The position numbers were made by a program, and so were the translations under genes. Below, piece by piece: positions 44,169 to 54,137 of a stretch of 64,000 nucleotides of DNA. Source of the DNA: Moraxellaceae bacterium (GTDB lineage Bacteria; Pseudomonadota; Gammaproteobacteria; Pseudomonadales; Moraxellaceae); assembly GCA_030646295.1 (NCBI GenBank), contig JAUSND010000015.1, positions 124,001-188,000 on the forward strand, given 5' to 3'. Positions within the stretch are counted from its first letter, which is position 1; each line of letters starts with the position of its first letter. The notes below the pieces were generated by a model. That model did no database searches. It was not told where the DNA came from and saw only the letters and a list, made by a program, of their open reading frames with translations.

Positions 44169-46700
44169 TCAAGACGTCGGCAGCAGTTTCCGGACCAGCC
44201 CGAACCAGAACACGCTGATCATGCCCAGCGCCACCGCGAGTGTCAGCTCCTGCAGCGGCAACGGCGCAAAGCGCAGCAGCCCGCCCAGCACCGGCACATA
44301 CACGGACAGCAGCAGGATCGCGATCGTGATGCCCGTGATCACCCACAACAACGGATTGGGGATGCGCAAGGCGGCCAGCAGCGAATGCGCTCGTGAGCGA
44401 TTGGAAAAAATCAGGGCAAGATTGGCCATCACCAGCGTGACAAACGCAAAGGCGCGTGCCTCGGCTTCCGGCAATTGCTGCAACGCCATCACATAGGCCG
44501 CCATCACCACCAGCAACACACCGGTCCCTTGCAAAAGAGCCAGCAGCAGCGTCATGCCACCAAACAACGGAACGCCGGGATCGCGTGGCGGACGTTGCAT
44601 GACATCCGCCTCGGCCGGTTCGTTCTCGAATGCCAGCGAGCAAACCGGATCAATGATCAACTGAAGAAAAGCGATATGCATCGGGAAGAACATGGCAGGC
44701 AAACCGAACAACATCGGCAGCAATGCCATGCCCGCAATCGGCACATGTACCGCAAGAATATAGGACATGGCCTTGCGCAGATTGTCGAAAATGCGCCGAC
44801 CCAGCTTCATGGCGCGCACAATCGAGGCGAAGTTGTCATCCAGCAACACCAGTGATGATGCCTCGCGTGCCACATCAGTCCCGCGACCGCCCATGGCAAT
44901 ACCGACATGTGCGGCCTTGAGCGCCGGCGCATCATTCACACCGTCACCCGTCATCGCGACAATGTCGCCACTGGCTTTCAGGGCCTGCACGATACGCAGT
45001 TTCTGGTCAGGCGAAATGCGCGCACACACGCTGACGTTGCCAATATGGGCCTGCAGTTCGGCATCACTCATCGCCGCCATTGCTTCGCCCGACAACACTT
45101 CGCCCTCGATGATCCCTGCCTGCGCGGCAATCGCACTGGCCGTTGCCGGATAGTCGCCGGTAATCATCATGACGCGAATGCCGGCCGCGTGACTTTCTTT
45201 TACGGCCGCATTGATTTCAGGGCGCAGGGGATCGTACAACCCGAGCAGGCCGACAAATTCAAAATCGAAATCGTGTTCGCTTGGCGGCCAGTTTTCACCG
45301 GCAAACCGTGACTTCGCCACCGCGAGCACCCGCAGCCCCTGCCCTGCCATGGCATTCACATCGGCCGCAACTTTCTGACGACGCTGATCATCGAGGTGGC
45401 ACAGGTCCACGATGGCTTCGGGCGCACCTTTGGCCGCCACCACATGCACATCACCACTCACCGCACGCCAGACATGCGACATGGCGCGCAGCTCGGGTGT
45501 CAGTGCGTATTCATGCACCAGCTCCCAGTCACGGTGCAGGTGTTCGGTGTTGTCGAGAAAATGCTGGCCGAGCCGGTGAAATGCCTGCTCCATCGGATCA
45601 AAGGGATCGGCTTCGCTCGCCAGGATGGAAAACTCCACCAGCGTATGCACATCCTCCGGCAGCACAGGTGGTGCCGCCTGATAATCCACTGCAATGTTTG
45701 TTGCACCGGCATGCAGGCGCGCAACAGTCATGCGGTTTTCCGTGAGCGTCCCGGTCTTGTCCACGCACAGCACCGAGGTGGCCCCCAGTGTTTCGATGGC
45801 ATTGATGCGTCGCGTCAGGACGTTTTCCTGCGACAGCCGTCGCGCGCCGAGCGCGGGAAAAATGGTGAGCACCACCGGATACTCTTCCGGCAACATGGCC
45901 ATGGCGAGTGCAATACCGGCCAGCAGTGCCTGCAACCAGTCGCCGTGCATGAGCCCGTGGGCCATAACGAGCAGAAGACTCAAACCAAACGCAAGGAGTG
46001 CCAGGGTACGCACCAGCGCAGAAGTCTGCTTTTGCAGGGGCGAGCGCTCTGTCTGCAAGGTATCCAGCGCCGTACCGATGTGGCCGATCTCGCTGCGCGG
46101 CCCCGTCGCCGTAATGCGGGCGATGCCCTTGCCTCGCACCACCAGTGAGCCGGAATACACGAAGGGAAGATTGTCACCACCCGGCCGGCCCGGCACGACC
46201 TCGCCGGTTGCCGCCACTTTTTCTACCGGGACGGCCTCGCCGGTGAGCAGGGACTCGTCTACCTGCATGACGCTGGCCGACACCAGGACGCCGTCCGCCG
46301 GAATCCGGTCCCCCTCGCCAAGAATGACGATATCCCCCTGCACCACGTCACGGCCGGCAATCCGCTGTTGCAGTCCGTCACGAATCACGAGGGCGCGCGG
46401 ACTGGTGAGATCGCGCAAGGCATCAATGGCTTTCTCGGTCTTGCCTTCCTGATACAGCGTGAGCCCCAGCGTGACCAGCACAAAACCGAACAGCACCAGC
46501 CCTTCCTGCAGCTCGCCAAACGCAAGGTACAGGCTGCCTGCCGCCAGCAGGAGCAAGAACATCGGTTCGCGCAGGGTTTCCCGGACAATCGTCAGCAATG
46601 AACGACGCTGCCCTCCGGGCAGGCCGTTGGGGCCATCCTCGGCCAGCTTGCGCGCCGCCTCCGCTGCACTGAGGCCCTGCTGCATTAGATCATTATTCAT
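44169..46700 (-). CDS. Cation-transporting P-type ATPase (P2-type, Ca2+-ATPase-like)
   Basis: CVDKTGTLTENRM; MTGDGVNDAPALKAAHVGIAMGGRGTDVAREASSLVLLDDNFASIV; LLTGEAVPVEK. Confidence 0.94.
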   Translation of the reverse strand: MNNDLMQQGLSAAEAARKLAEDGPNGLPGGQRRSLLTIVRETLREPMFLLLLAAGSLYLAFGELQEGLVLFGFVLVTLGLTLYQEGKTEKAIDALRDLTSPRALVIRDGLQQRIAGRDVVQGDIVILGEGDRIPADGVLVSASVMQVDESLLTGEAVPVEKVAATGEVVPGRPGGDNLPFVYSGSLVVRGKGIARITATGPRSEIGHIGTALDTLQTERSPLQKQTSALVRTLALLAFGLSLLLVMAHGLMHGDWLQALLAGIALAMAMLPEEYPVVLTIFPALGARRLSQENVLTRRINAIETLGATSVLCVDKTGTLTENRMTVARLHAGATNIAVDYQAAPPVLPEDVHTLVEFSILASEADPFDPMEQAFHRLGQHFLDNTEHLHRDWELVHEYALTPELRAMSHVWRAVSGDVHVVAAKGAPEAIVDLCHLDDQRRQKVAADVNAMAGQGLRVLAVAKSRFAGENWPPSEHDFDFEFVGLLGLYDPLRPEINAAVKESHAAGIRVMMITGDYPATASAIAAQAGIIEGEVLSGEAMAAMSDAELQAHIGNVSVCARISPDQKLRIVQALKASGDIVAMTGDGVNDAPALKAAHVGIAMGGRGTDVAREASSLVLLDDNFASIVRAMKLGRRIFDNLRKAMSYILAVHVPIAGMALLPMLFGLPAMFFPMHIAFLQLIIDPVCSLAFENEPAEADVMQRPPRDPGVPLFGGMTLLLALLQGTGVLLVVMAAYVMALQQLPEAEARAFAFVTLVMANLALIFSNRSRAHSLLAALRIPNPLLWVITGITIAILLLSVYVPVLGGLLRFAPLPLQELTLAVALGMISVFWFGLVRKLLPTS

Positions 46701-46726
46701 CAGCTCATCAGCCCTTGCGGCAGCGC

Positions 46727-47425
46727 TTACACGACCGCGCCAAACATCCCGCCAATGCCGGCCGTTATCCCCAGCGCCAATGCGCCCCAGAACATGACCC
46801 GGCCGGCACCCTTCCAAAGGCTGGCGCCACCGGCACGCGCTGCCAGCCCGCCCAGCAGCCCCAGAAATACCAGCGATGCCGCAGACACGGCAGGAATCAG
46901 CGCGCCAGACGGCACCGCCACCACCATCAGCAACGGCATTGCTGCACCTACCGCAAACGTCCCCGCCGACGCCAGGGCCGCCTGCACAGGACGGGCCGTC
47001 ATGGTATGCGAAATACCCAGCTCGTCACGGGCATGCGCACCCAGGGCATCATGGGCCATCAGTTGCAGGGCCACCTGACGGGCCAGCGGTTCATCCAGTC
47101 CGCGCTTCACATAGATATGCGTGAGTTCGTCACGTTCGGACTCGATGTCCGTGGCCAGTTCGTGGCGCTCACGCGCGAGATCTGCCTGTTCGGTATCGGA
47201 TTGCGAACTCACCGAGACGTATTCGCCGGCCGCCATCGACATGGCGCCCGCCACCAGTCCCGCCACACCCGTAATCAGGATGTCATTGCTGGCAGCTCCC
47301 GCAGCGGCCACCCCCACGATCAGGCTGGCGGTCGACACGATCCCGTCATTGGCACCGAGCACGGCCGCACGCAACCAGCCGATACGGTCCGTACGGTGCA
47401 ACTCGGTCAGAAGGGAATGACTCAT
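46727..47425 (-). CDS. VIT1/CCC1 family iron/manganese transporter
   Basis: WLRAAVLGANDGIVSTASLIVGVAAAG; GAMSMAAGEYVSVSSQSDTEQADLARER. Confidence 0.94.
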   Translation of the reverse strand: MSHSLLTELHRTDRIGWLRAAVLGANDGIVSTASLIVGVAAAGAASNDILITGVAGLVAGAMSMAAGEYVSVSSQSDTEQADLARERHELATDIESERDELTHIYVKRGLDEPLARQVALQLMAHDALGAHARDELGISHTMTARPVQAALASAGTFAVGAAMPLLMVVAVPSGALIPAVSAASLVFLGLLGGLAARAGGASLWKGAGRVMFWGALALGITAGIGGMFGAVV

Positions 47426-47684
47426 ATGAACTCCTCGCGTGGTCAGGCAGAACGGCTACCCTTTCCGTACTGCCGTGCAATCGTGCAGTGTAATGAAAGG
47501 ACAGGCCATCCCTGAAGGTATCACGCCCGCCGGCAACGCCGTCGCCACAGACAACACTGCTGTCACAGGACTGACGCCGTATCTTCATGAAGCTGACGCC
47601 GGGCTGCAAAAAAGCCTGCGAAGAATGCATGCACCTGCCGTTACCGCTACGTGCAAGCGCATTCACCCTGAGGACTCCCTGCCC

Positions 47685-49745
47685 ATGAACACGCAAGACA
47701 TCGAGAACATCCCGACCAACCTGTCGGCCAACGAACATTTCCAGGACGTGGTCAACCGCGTTGCCATGTCCCGGCGCAAGGTCATCAAGAGCGGGCTTGG
47801 CCTGAGCGCCGCCATGTTTCTGGGCGGCTCGCTGACCGCCTGTGGCAGCGATGACGACAGCCCTGCCGCAACCGGCGGCAACCCGGCACCGGCTCCCGAC
47901 AGCACCGGCACCATCAGCTTCAGCCCGATTGCCGTCTCTTCCGGTGACAGCGTACTCGTCCCTGCCGGTTACCAGGCCCAGATTCTGGCACCATGGGGCT
48001 CGGCATTGTTCAACGACTCGCCCGCATGGAAGGGTGATGCCTCCGAAACCGGCGACGACCAGGCCAGGCAGGTCGGTGACAATCACGACGGCATGCATTT
48101 CTTTGCCATTCCGGGCGCGGACAGCAGCACGGAAGGCCTGCTCGTGATGAACCACGAATACTGCAACTACGAATACCTGTTCAAGCCGGACAATTACGGT
48201 GACGACCCCACCGCCACCTGGACCCTCGACAAGGTCCGCAAGGCCCAGCACGCCCATGGTGCCTCCGTCCTGCACGTGCGCACGAACAGCGCCGGCAAAT
48301 GGGAAGTGGTGATCGGCTCTTACTATAACCGCCGCATCACCGGCCGCACGCCGATGGAACTGACAGGTCCCGCCGCCGGCAATGCACTGGTGAAAACCGT
48401 TGCCGATGCCACCGGCACCCGCGTATTCGGCACACTCAACAACTGTGGCAACGGCTTCACGCCATGGGGCACCTACCTCACCTGCGAAGAAAACTTCAAC
48501 GGTTACTTCGGCACCACCTCAGGTGTGGATACCCGCGACACGCACATGAAACGCTATGGCATTTCGGCGCTGAAGTCAGGCTATCGCTGGGAAGAATTTG
48601 ATGACCGCTTTGATTATGTGAAAGACCCGAACGAATCCAACCGTTTTGGCTGGATCGTGGAAATCGACCCGTTCGATCCCAATTCGATTCCGAAGAAACG
48701 CACTGCACTGGGCCGCTTCAAGCACGAAAACGTTGCGCTCACTTTCTCCAAAGACGGCCATGTTGTTGCCTACATGGGTGATGACCAGGCCAACGATTAC
48801 GTCTACAAGTTTGTCTCTGACAATGCGTATGTGGAAGGCAATGCCTCCCTGAACCGCGACCTGCTCGACAGCGGCAAACTCTATGTCGCCAGGTTCACCA
48901 ATGGTGCAACTGCCAGCGACATGATGGGGGTGGGCGAGTGGATTCATCTCGACAAGACGGCCAATGCCACTCTGGCCGCAGACAACGTCAATTTTCCTGA
49001 TCAGGCCGCCGTGCTGGTCAAGGCACGCATGGCCGCCGATGCCGTTGGCGCCACCAAAATGGATCGTCCGGAGTGGGTCACCGTGCACCCGACCACGCAG
49101 GAGGTGTATCTCACACTGACCAACAACTCCAGCCGCGCACTGGCCGCCATTGATGATGCCAACCCGCGCGAAGCCAACCGTTTCGGCCAGATCATCCGCT
49201 GGCGCGAAGCCGCAGGCGACCCGGCCTCGGTGGCTGCGTTCGAGTGGGACCTGTTTGTACTGGCCGGCAACCCGGTGAAATATCCGAAGCCGGACCTGCG
49301 TGGTGGCTCGGACAACATCACCGCCGACAACACATTCAACAGCCCGGATGGTCTTGCCTTTGATGCCGAAGGCCGGCTGTGGATACAGACCGACGGCAAC
49401 TACAGCAGCACCAGCCACTATCAGGGGCAGGGCAACAACCAGATGCTGGTGGCGGACGTGAAAACGAAAAAGATTGACCGTTTTCTGGTCGGCCCGGCCG
49501 GCTGTGAAATCACCGGCATCACCTGGACACCGGATGGCAAGACCCTGTTCATCAATGTGCAGCATCCGGGTGAGGCGAGCGGTCACCCGAATGCCCCGGT
49601 ACCCACCGGCGGCATGAGCATGGATGTTTTCCTGGCCAACAATGCAACATCGTTCAGCACCTGGCCGGACCGTAACCCGGACAGTCGCCCACGCTCATCG
49701 ACAGTGGTCATCACAAAGACCGATGGCGGCACGATCGGCCTCTGA
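47685..49745 (+). CDS. PhoX family (DUF839) phosphatase, Tat-type signal
   Basis: SRRKVIKSGLGLSAAMFLGGSLTAC (twin-arginine with lipobox-like LTAC); NHEYCNYEYLF; FGTLNNCGNGFTPWGTYLTCEENFNGYF. Confidence 0.92.
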   Translation: MNTQDIENIPTNLSANEHFQDVVNRVAMSRRKVIKSGLGLSAAMFLGGSLTACGSDDDSPAATGGNPAPAPDSTGTISFSPIAVSSGDSVLVPAGYQAQILAPWGSALFNDSPAWKGDASETGDDQARQVGDNHDGMHFFAIPGADSSTEGLLVMNHEYCNYEYLFKPDNYGDDPTATWTLDKVRKAQHAHGASVLHVRTNSAGKWEVVIGSYYNRRITGRTPMELTGPAAGNALVKTVADATGTRVFGTLNNCGNGFTPWGTYLTCEENFNGYFGTTSGVDTRDTHMKRYGISALKSGYRWEEFDDRFDYVKDPNESNRFGWIVEIDPFDPNSIPKKRTALGRFKHENVALTFSKDGHVVAYMGDDQANDYVYKFVSDNAYVEGNASLNRDLLDSGKLYVARFTNGATASDMMGVGEWIHLDKTANATLAADNVNFPDQAAVLVKARMAADAVGATKMDRPEWVTVHPTTQEVYLTLTNNSSRALAAIDDANPREANRFGQIIRWREAAGDPASVAAFEWDLFVLAGNPVKYPKPDLRGGSDNITADNTFNSPDGLAFDAEGRLWIQTDGNYSSTSHYQGQGNNQMLVADVKTKKIDRFLVGPAGCEITGITWTPDGKTLFINVQHPGEASGHPNAPVPTGGMSMDVFLANNATSFSTWPDRNPDSRPRSSTVVITKTDGGTIGL

Positions 49746-49761
49746 CGCGTTCGTTTCCACC

Positions 49762-49798
49762 AATGAAAAAGGGCCGCATGTTGCGGCCCTTTTTCATT
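49762..49798. terminator. Bidirectional intrinsic terminator
   Basis: AATGAAAAAGGGCCGCA-tgt-TGCGGCCCTTTTTCATT, perfect 17 bp arms. Confidence 0.93.
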
Positions 49799-49812
49799 AC
49801 AGATCAGGTGGT

Positions 49813-50190
49813 TCAGTCCTGCCGCTCGACCTTGATCACCAGCTTGTTCTTGCCCATCAGCAGCGACCCCACGGCATGCATCAGCGCCACAATGGCCCAT
49901 GCCCCAAGCGCAGACCAGAACCCCGCCAGCGAGAAACCCGGCAGCAGCCAGGCCACCAGACCAAAGACTGCCGCGTTGATCACCAGCAGAAAGAATCCCA
50001 GCGTGAGCACCGTGATCGGTAACGTGAAGAAAATCAGCAGAGGCCGCACAAAGACATTGGCCATGCCCAGCAGCAGTGCCGCCCAGAACAGGGTGGTGTA
50101 GTGCGTAAAGTTCACACCGTCCAGCAGGTAATCGGCCAGCCCCAGCCCGCAGGCACTCAGCAGCAGACGCAGCAGCATCTGGTAACCCAT
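49813..50190 (-). CDS. Phage holin family (4-TM) membrane protein
   Basis: ANVFVRPLLIFFTLPITVLTLGFFLLVINAAVFGLVAWLLPGF. Confidence 0.85.
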   Translation of the reverse strand: MGYQMLLRLLLSACGLGLADYLLDGVNFTHYTTLFWAALLLGMANVFVRPLLIFFTLPITVLTLGFFLLVINAAVFGLVAWLLPGFSLAGFWSALGAWAIVALMHAVGSLLMGKNKLVIKVERQD

Positions 50191-50279
50191 CGCAGATCCC
50201 CCAAAACAATGAGGCCGCTACAGTAGCGGCCTCACTCCTGCCTCACAAGCGGCAAGGGGTATGGATTGCGTGAGCGGGA

Positions 50280-51182
50280 TCAGGACACGCTGCGGATAAC
50301 CTCGGGCATCTGGTCTGCCTGGCCCCTTGCAGCATGCATGATCGGAATGATCTCGGCAGCCGGCACCGCGCCATCACGGGAATGCCGGTAGGTGCATGCC
50401 GACAGCAACACCGACTCGCAGCGCACGCCTTCGGGCATGCGCGCCGCCAGCGTGGCATCCAGTGCCGGCAGACGGCTCCAGTGCACAGAGGGCTTGAGAT
50501 GATGCGCAGTGTGATAACCCAGATTCCATGAAATCAGGTTGTAGAGACGGCTGGTGGTATTGCGCGAGGCCGTCAGGTGCGAGCTGGTATCCAGATCGGA
50601 ATGCTGCATGTAGGTATTGTCGAGCAGGCCCAGATACATGACCGGCATCGGCACCACAAACAGCAGCAGCGCCTTCACCGGGTCCAGTGCCACAAACACG
50701 CCCAGCACCACCAGACTCACCGAGCCCCACAATTTGAAACGGCGGAACAGCTCGGGATAGTCACGGCCAATGCGCCAGATTTCCGGATAGATGCGCAACG
50801 AACCCACCACGTCATAACGGATACGCGACATGACACTGCCATCCGCCTGGCGCCAGTTGGCCGGGTCCTTCTCCTGGTCGAGGTAATCCTTGTGATGACC
50901 CAGATTGTGGTGAATGGTCCAGGCATAGGGCGGAATGCCGACTTCCAGAAACAGGATGACCTCGTAAATCCGGTTCATCCACGGCCGGGTGAAGGTAGGG
51001 ACATGATGGTGATTGTGGGAAATGGAGCCGGGCATGGCCGACATGGACAGCAGGCCGAGCATGACGGCCGCCACCACCCACAGTGAATCAATCAGGAAAA
51101 AGGTGGCCAACTGCACAGTGAAAATGGACAGAACGATGAAGGAGGGAAGGCGGTCCTCCCTGAATCGGTATAGCTGGCGCAT
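50280..51182 (-). CDS. Membrane fatty acid desaturase
   Basis: Histidine boxes HNHHH, HHNLGHHKD, HTAHH; multiple TM. Confidence 0.9.
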   Translation of the reverse strand: MRQLYRFREDRLPSFIVLSIFTVQLATFFLIDSLWVVAAVMLGLLSMSAMPGSISHNHHHVPTFTRPWMNRIYEVILFLEVGIPPYAWTIHHNLGHHKDYLDQEKDPANWRQADGSVMSRIRYDVVGSLRIYPEIWRIGRDYPELFRRFKLWGSVSLVVLGVFVALDPVKALLLFVVPMPVMYLGLLDNTYMQHSDLDTSSHLTASRNTTSRLYNLISWNLGYHTAHHLKPSVHWSRLPALDATLAARMPEGVRCESVLLSACTYRHSRDGAVPAAEIIPIMHAARGQADQMPEVIRSVS

Positions 51183-51410
51183 GAGTCCTCCTGACCGGCA
51201 TTGGCTGTGACTTCTTGTCCGCCGGCGCAAGATCATTGAACATCCGGCCGCTCGTCGCTGCCAAGCACCACTCGTCCGACAGACCTCCTTGCCGACGAAA
51301 TTAACCCCTCCTTTGGAAGGGTTTTCCCCCGGGGGTTGACCTGCATCATCGTGAAGCTGGCACGCTCGCTCCAGAATCCGGTCCGCCCCCAATACCCGTG
51401 AACATCCGCC

Positions 51411-52211
51411 ATGAATTATTCGCCAGCACTCTCTGCCGCACACATCCTGTTTGAAACTGCGGACCATAAATGCATCTCGTTTTCATCGCTGGTCAAGGGC
51501 GATGGCGTTCAGTCCAACCAGTTCCTGATCGTGCACAAGGGCCATGCCGCCGTGATTGATCCGGGCGGAGACCTCACCTATACCCCGCTCACCATCGAAC
51601 TCAGCAAGCATGTGAAGCTGCAGGACCTGGACTATGTGATTGCCTCCCATCAGGACCCGGACATCATTTCCTCGATGCCGCGCTGGCTGATGCACACCCG
51701 TGCCACCATCGTTGCCTCCAAGCTGTGGGCACGCTTCCTGCCGCACCTGGCCTCGGCCTTCATCACCGACCGCATGAACGAGGAGGTGACGGATCGCCTG
51801 ATGGAGCTGCCGGACAGGGGCGGGCTCATTCCGCTGGGCGACAGCGTGCTCAAGGCCGTACCGGCGCACTTCCTGCACTCGGTGGGCAATTTCCAGTTCT
51901 ACGATCCGGTCTCGAAAATCCTGTTTTCCGGCGACATGGGCGCCTCGATGGTGGATGACGCCGCCAACCCGGTGAAGGATTTTGATGCCCATATCCCGAC
52001 CATGCGCGGCTTTCACCAGCGCTACATGTGCTCCAAGCGCGTGATCCGCCTGTGGGCCAGCATGGTCCGCAGCATGGATGTGGACATGATCGTGCCGCAG
52101 CATGGCAGCCCCATCCAGGGCAAGGAAATGATCAACCGCTTCCTCGACTGGATCAGCGATCTGGACTGCGGCATCGACCTGCTCACCCAGATGGACTACC
52201 GCTGCCCGTAA
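51411..52211 (+). CDS. MBL-fold protein of ODP (oxygen-binding di-iron) type
   Basis: QSNQFLIVHKGHAAVIDPGGDLTYTPL; SHQDPDIISSMPRWL; AHFLHSVGNFQFYDPVSKILFSGDMGAS; PQHGSPI. Confidence 0.82.
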   Translation: MNYSPALSAAHILFETADHKCISFSSLVKGDGVQSNQFLIVHKGHAAVIDPGGDLTYTPLTIELSKHVKLQDLDYVIASHQDPDIISSMPRWLMHTRATIVASKLWARFLPHLASAFITDRMNEEVTDRLMELPDRGGLIPLGDSVLKAVPAHFLHSVGNFQFYDPVSKILFSGDMGASMVDDAANPVKDFDAHIPTMRGFHQRYMCSKRVIRLWASMVRSMDVDMIVPQHGSPIQGKEMINRFLDWISDLDCGIDLLTQMDYRCP

Positions 52212-52293
52212 CACGGATGGCGGCGGCGGGCGCGCAAGGCGCTCGACAAATGCCGCCACATGGGCAGAATCATCGGCTCACGGAGGAGCCGTC

Positions 52294-52788
52294 ATGTCCC
52301 GCCTGCTAACGCACCTGCTGCATACCCCGCTCGCCACCCGCCGCGCCTTTCCGGCCATGGTGCAGGAGAGCATTCGTCATGCCATTCACGAAGGGGAGCA
52401 GTCACACCACGGCGAGATCCGTTTTGTGGTGGAGGGCGACTGGCCGCTGGCCGATGTCTGGTCGGGCAAGACCGTGCGGGCGCGGGCGCTGGAGATCTTC
52501 GGCCTGTCGCGCGTCTGGGACACGGCCGGCAACACCGGCATCCTGGTCTACGTGCTGCTGTGCGAGCACAAGGTCGAGATCCTGGCGGACCGCGGACTCG
52601 GCGGCACCATCGGCCCGCAAGTCTGGCACCGGCTGTGTGACGAGATGACGGCAGCCTTCCGTGCCGGCCGCTTCGAGGAAGGCAGCGTGACCCTGATCCG
52701 TCAGGTACATGCCCTGCTGGCACAGCACTTCCCGGCACCGGCAGGCAATCCCAACCAGTTGCCCGACCTGCCCGTCATCCTGCGCTGA
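52294..52788 (+). CDS. TPM domain-containing protein
   Basis: GEIRFVVEGDWPLADVWSGKTVRARALEIFGLSRVWDTAGNTGILVYVLLCEHKVEILADRGLGG. Confidence 0.88.
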   Translation: MSRLLTHLLHTPLATRRAFPAMVQESIRHAIHEGEQSHHGEIRFVVEGDWPLADVWSGKTVRARALEIFGLSRVWDTAGNTGILVYVLLCEHKVEILADRGLGGTIGPQVWHRLCDEMTAAFRAGRFEEGSVTLIRQVHALLAQHFPAPAGNPNQLPDLPVILR

Positions 52789-52892
52789 TGCCGCGGCTTG
52801 GCCGCAGGCGTCGCAGGGGCTACCCTTGCCGATTGCCCAGCGCTGATAGCCCCGCGCCGACTGCCCGTTGATCATCCCTGCCGAGACGCCGT

Positions 52893-54032
52893 ATGTCCTC
52901 GCCCGACCTCAAGCAAATGCTGGCGGCCCTGATTGCCACCCCCAGCGTAAGCTGCACCGACCCCGCCCTTGACCAGAGCAACCGCGGCGTCATCGACCAG
53001 CTCGCGGAATGGCTGACCGACCTCGGCTTTGCCTGCGAAATCATGGAAGTCCTGCCCGGCAAGGCCAACCTGATTGCCACACTGGGCAGCGGTCCCGGCG
53101 GACTGGTGCTGGCCGGGCATACCGACACCGTGCCCTACGACCAGGGCAAATGGCAGCACAACCCCTTTCGCCTGACAGAGGCCGATGGCTGCTTCTTCGG
53201 CCTGGGTACGGCAGACATGAAGGGCTTTTTCCCCATTGCCATCGAAGCCGCCCGCGAATTCCTCGACACCCCGCTGAAAGCTCCCCTCATCATTCTGGCC
53301 ACCTGTGACGAAGAGTGCTCCATGTCCGGCGCCCGCGCGCTAGTCGACGCCGGCCGCCCGGCCGCGCGCTTTGCCGTGATCGGCGAACCGACCAGCCTCA
53401 AGCCCCTGCGCATGCACAAGGGCGTGATGATGGAGCGCATCGTCATCGAGGGCCGCAGCGGCCACTCCAGCGACCCGGCACTCGGCGCCAACGCACTGGA
53501 AGCCATGAACAGCGTGATGAACGAGCTGCTGGCCTTCCGCGGCGAACTGCAGGCGAAATACCGCAACCCGGCCTTTACCGTGCCGGTACCCACGCTCAAC
53601 CTGGGCTGCATCCATGGCGGCGACAACCCCAACCGCATCTGCCCGCGCTGCGAACTGCAGTTCGACCTGCGCCCGCTGCCCGGCATGGTCATGGACGAGC
53701 TGCGCCAGCAGATCCGCGCCCGGCTGGCACCACTGGCACCGCGTCACAACGTCAGCATCGCGCTCGACCCGCTGTTTGCCGGCACCCCGGCCATGGAAAC
53801 CGACGCCAGCTCGCCACTGGTGCTGGCAGCGGAGCGCCTCACCGGCCACACCGCCGGGGCTGCGGCCTTCGGCACCGAAGCACCCTATTTTCGCGAACTC
53901 GGCATGGATGCACTGATCTTTGGTCCCGGCGGGATCGAACAGGCCCACCAGCCTGACGAGTTCATCCGCCTCGACAGCATCCGCCCGACCGTGGACGTAT
54001 TGCGCGGACTGATCCGCGAGTTCTGCCTGTAA
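52893..54032 (+). CDS. argE: Acetylornithine deacetylase
   Basis: LVLAGHTDTVPYDQGKW; GTADMKGFFP; TCDEECSMSGARAL. Confidence 0.95.
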   Translation: MSSPDLKQMLAALIATPSVSCTDPALDQSNRGVIDQLAEWLTDLGFACEIMEVLPGKANLIATLGSGPGGLVLAGHTDTVPYDQGKWQHNPFRLTEADGCFFGLGTADMKGFFPIAIEAAREFLDTPLKAPLIILATCDEECSMSGARALVDAGRPAARFAVIGEPTSLKPLRMHKGVMMERIVIEGRSGHSSDPALGANALEAMNSVMNELLAFRGELQAKYRNPAFTVPVPTLNLGCIHGGDNPNRICPRCELQFDLRPLPGMVMDELRQQIRARLAPLAPRHNVSIALDPLFAGTPAMETDASSPLVLAAERLTGHTAGAAAFGTEAPYFRELGMDALIFGPGGIEQAHQPDEFIRLDSIRPTVDVLRGLIREFCL

Positions 54033-54137
54033 GCTGCCGCTGTTTTCAGGCGCACAATTGATGCAGCGCCTGTAAACCTGCGGACAGCTCCTCTACAATC
54101 CGGAGCCTTGAGCCCAACCGCCAGCGAGCCTTACGCC

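Noticed and set aside
49813-50190. Prophage evidence from 'phage holin family' protein
   Set aside because: This 4-TM family is commonly chromosomal; no lysis, structural or integrase genes nearby
51183-51467. N-terminal extension of the desaturase ORF
   Set aside because: Extension lies in the divergent intergenic region and into the MBL gene; MRQLYRFREDRLPSF at 51182 is the sensible start
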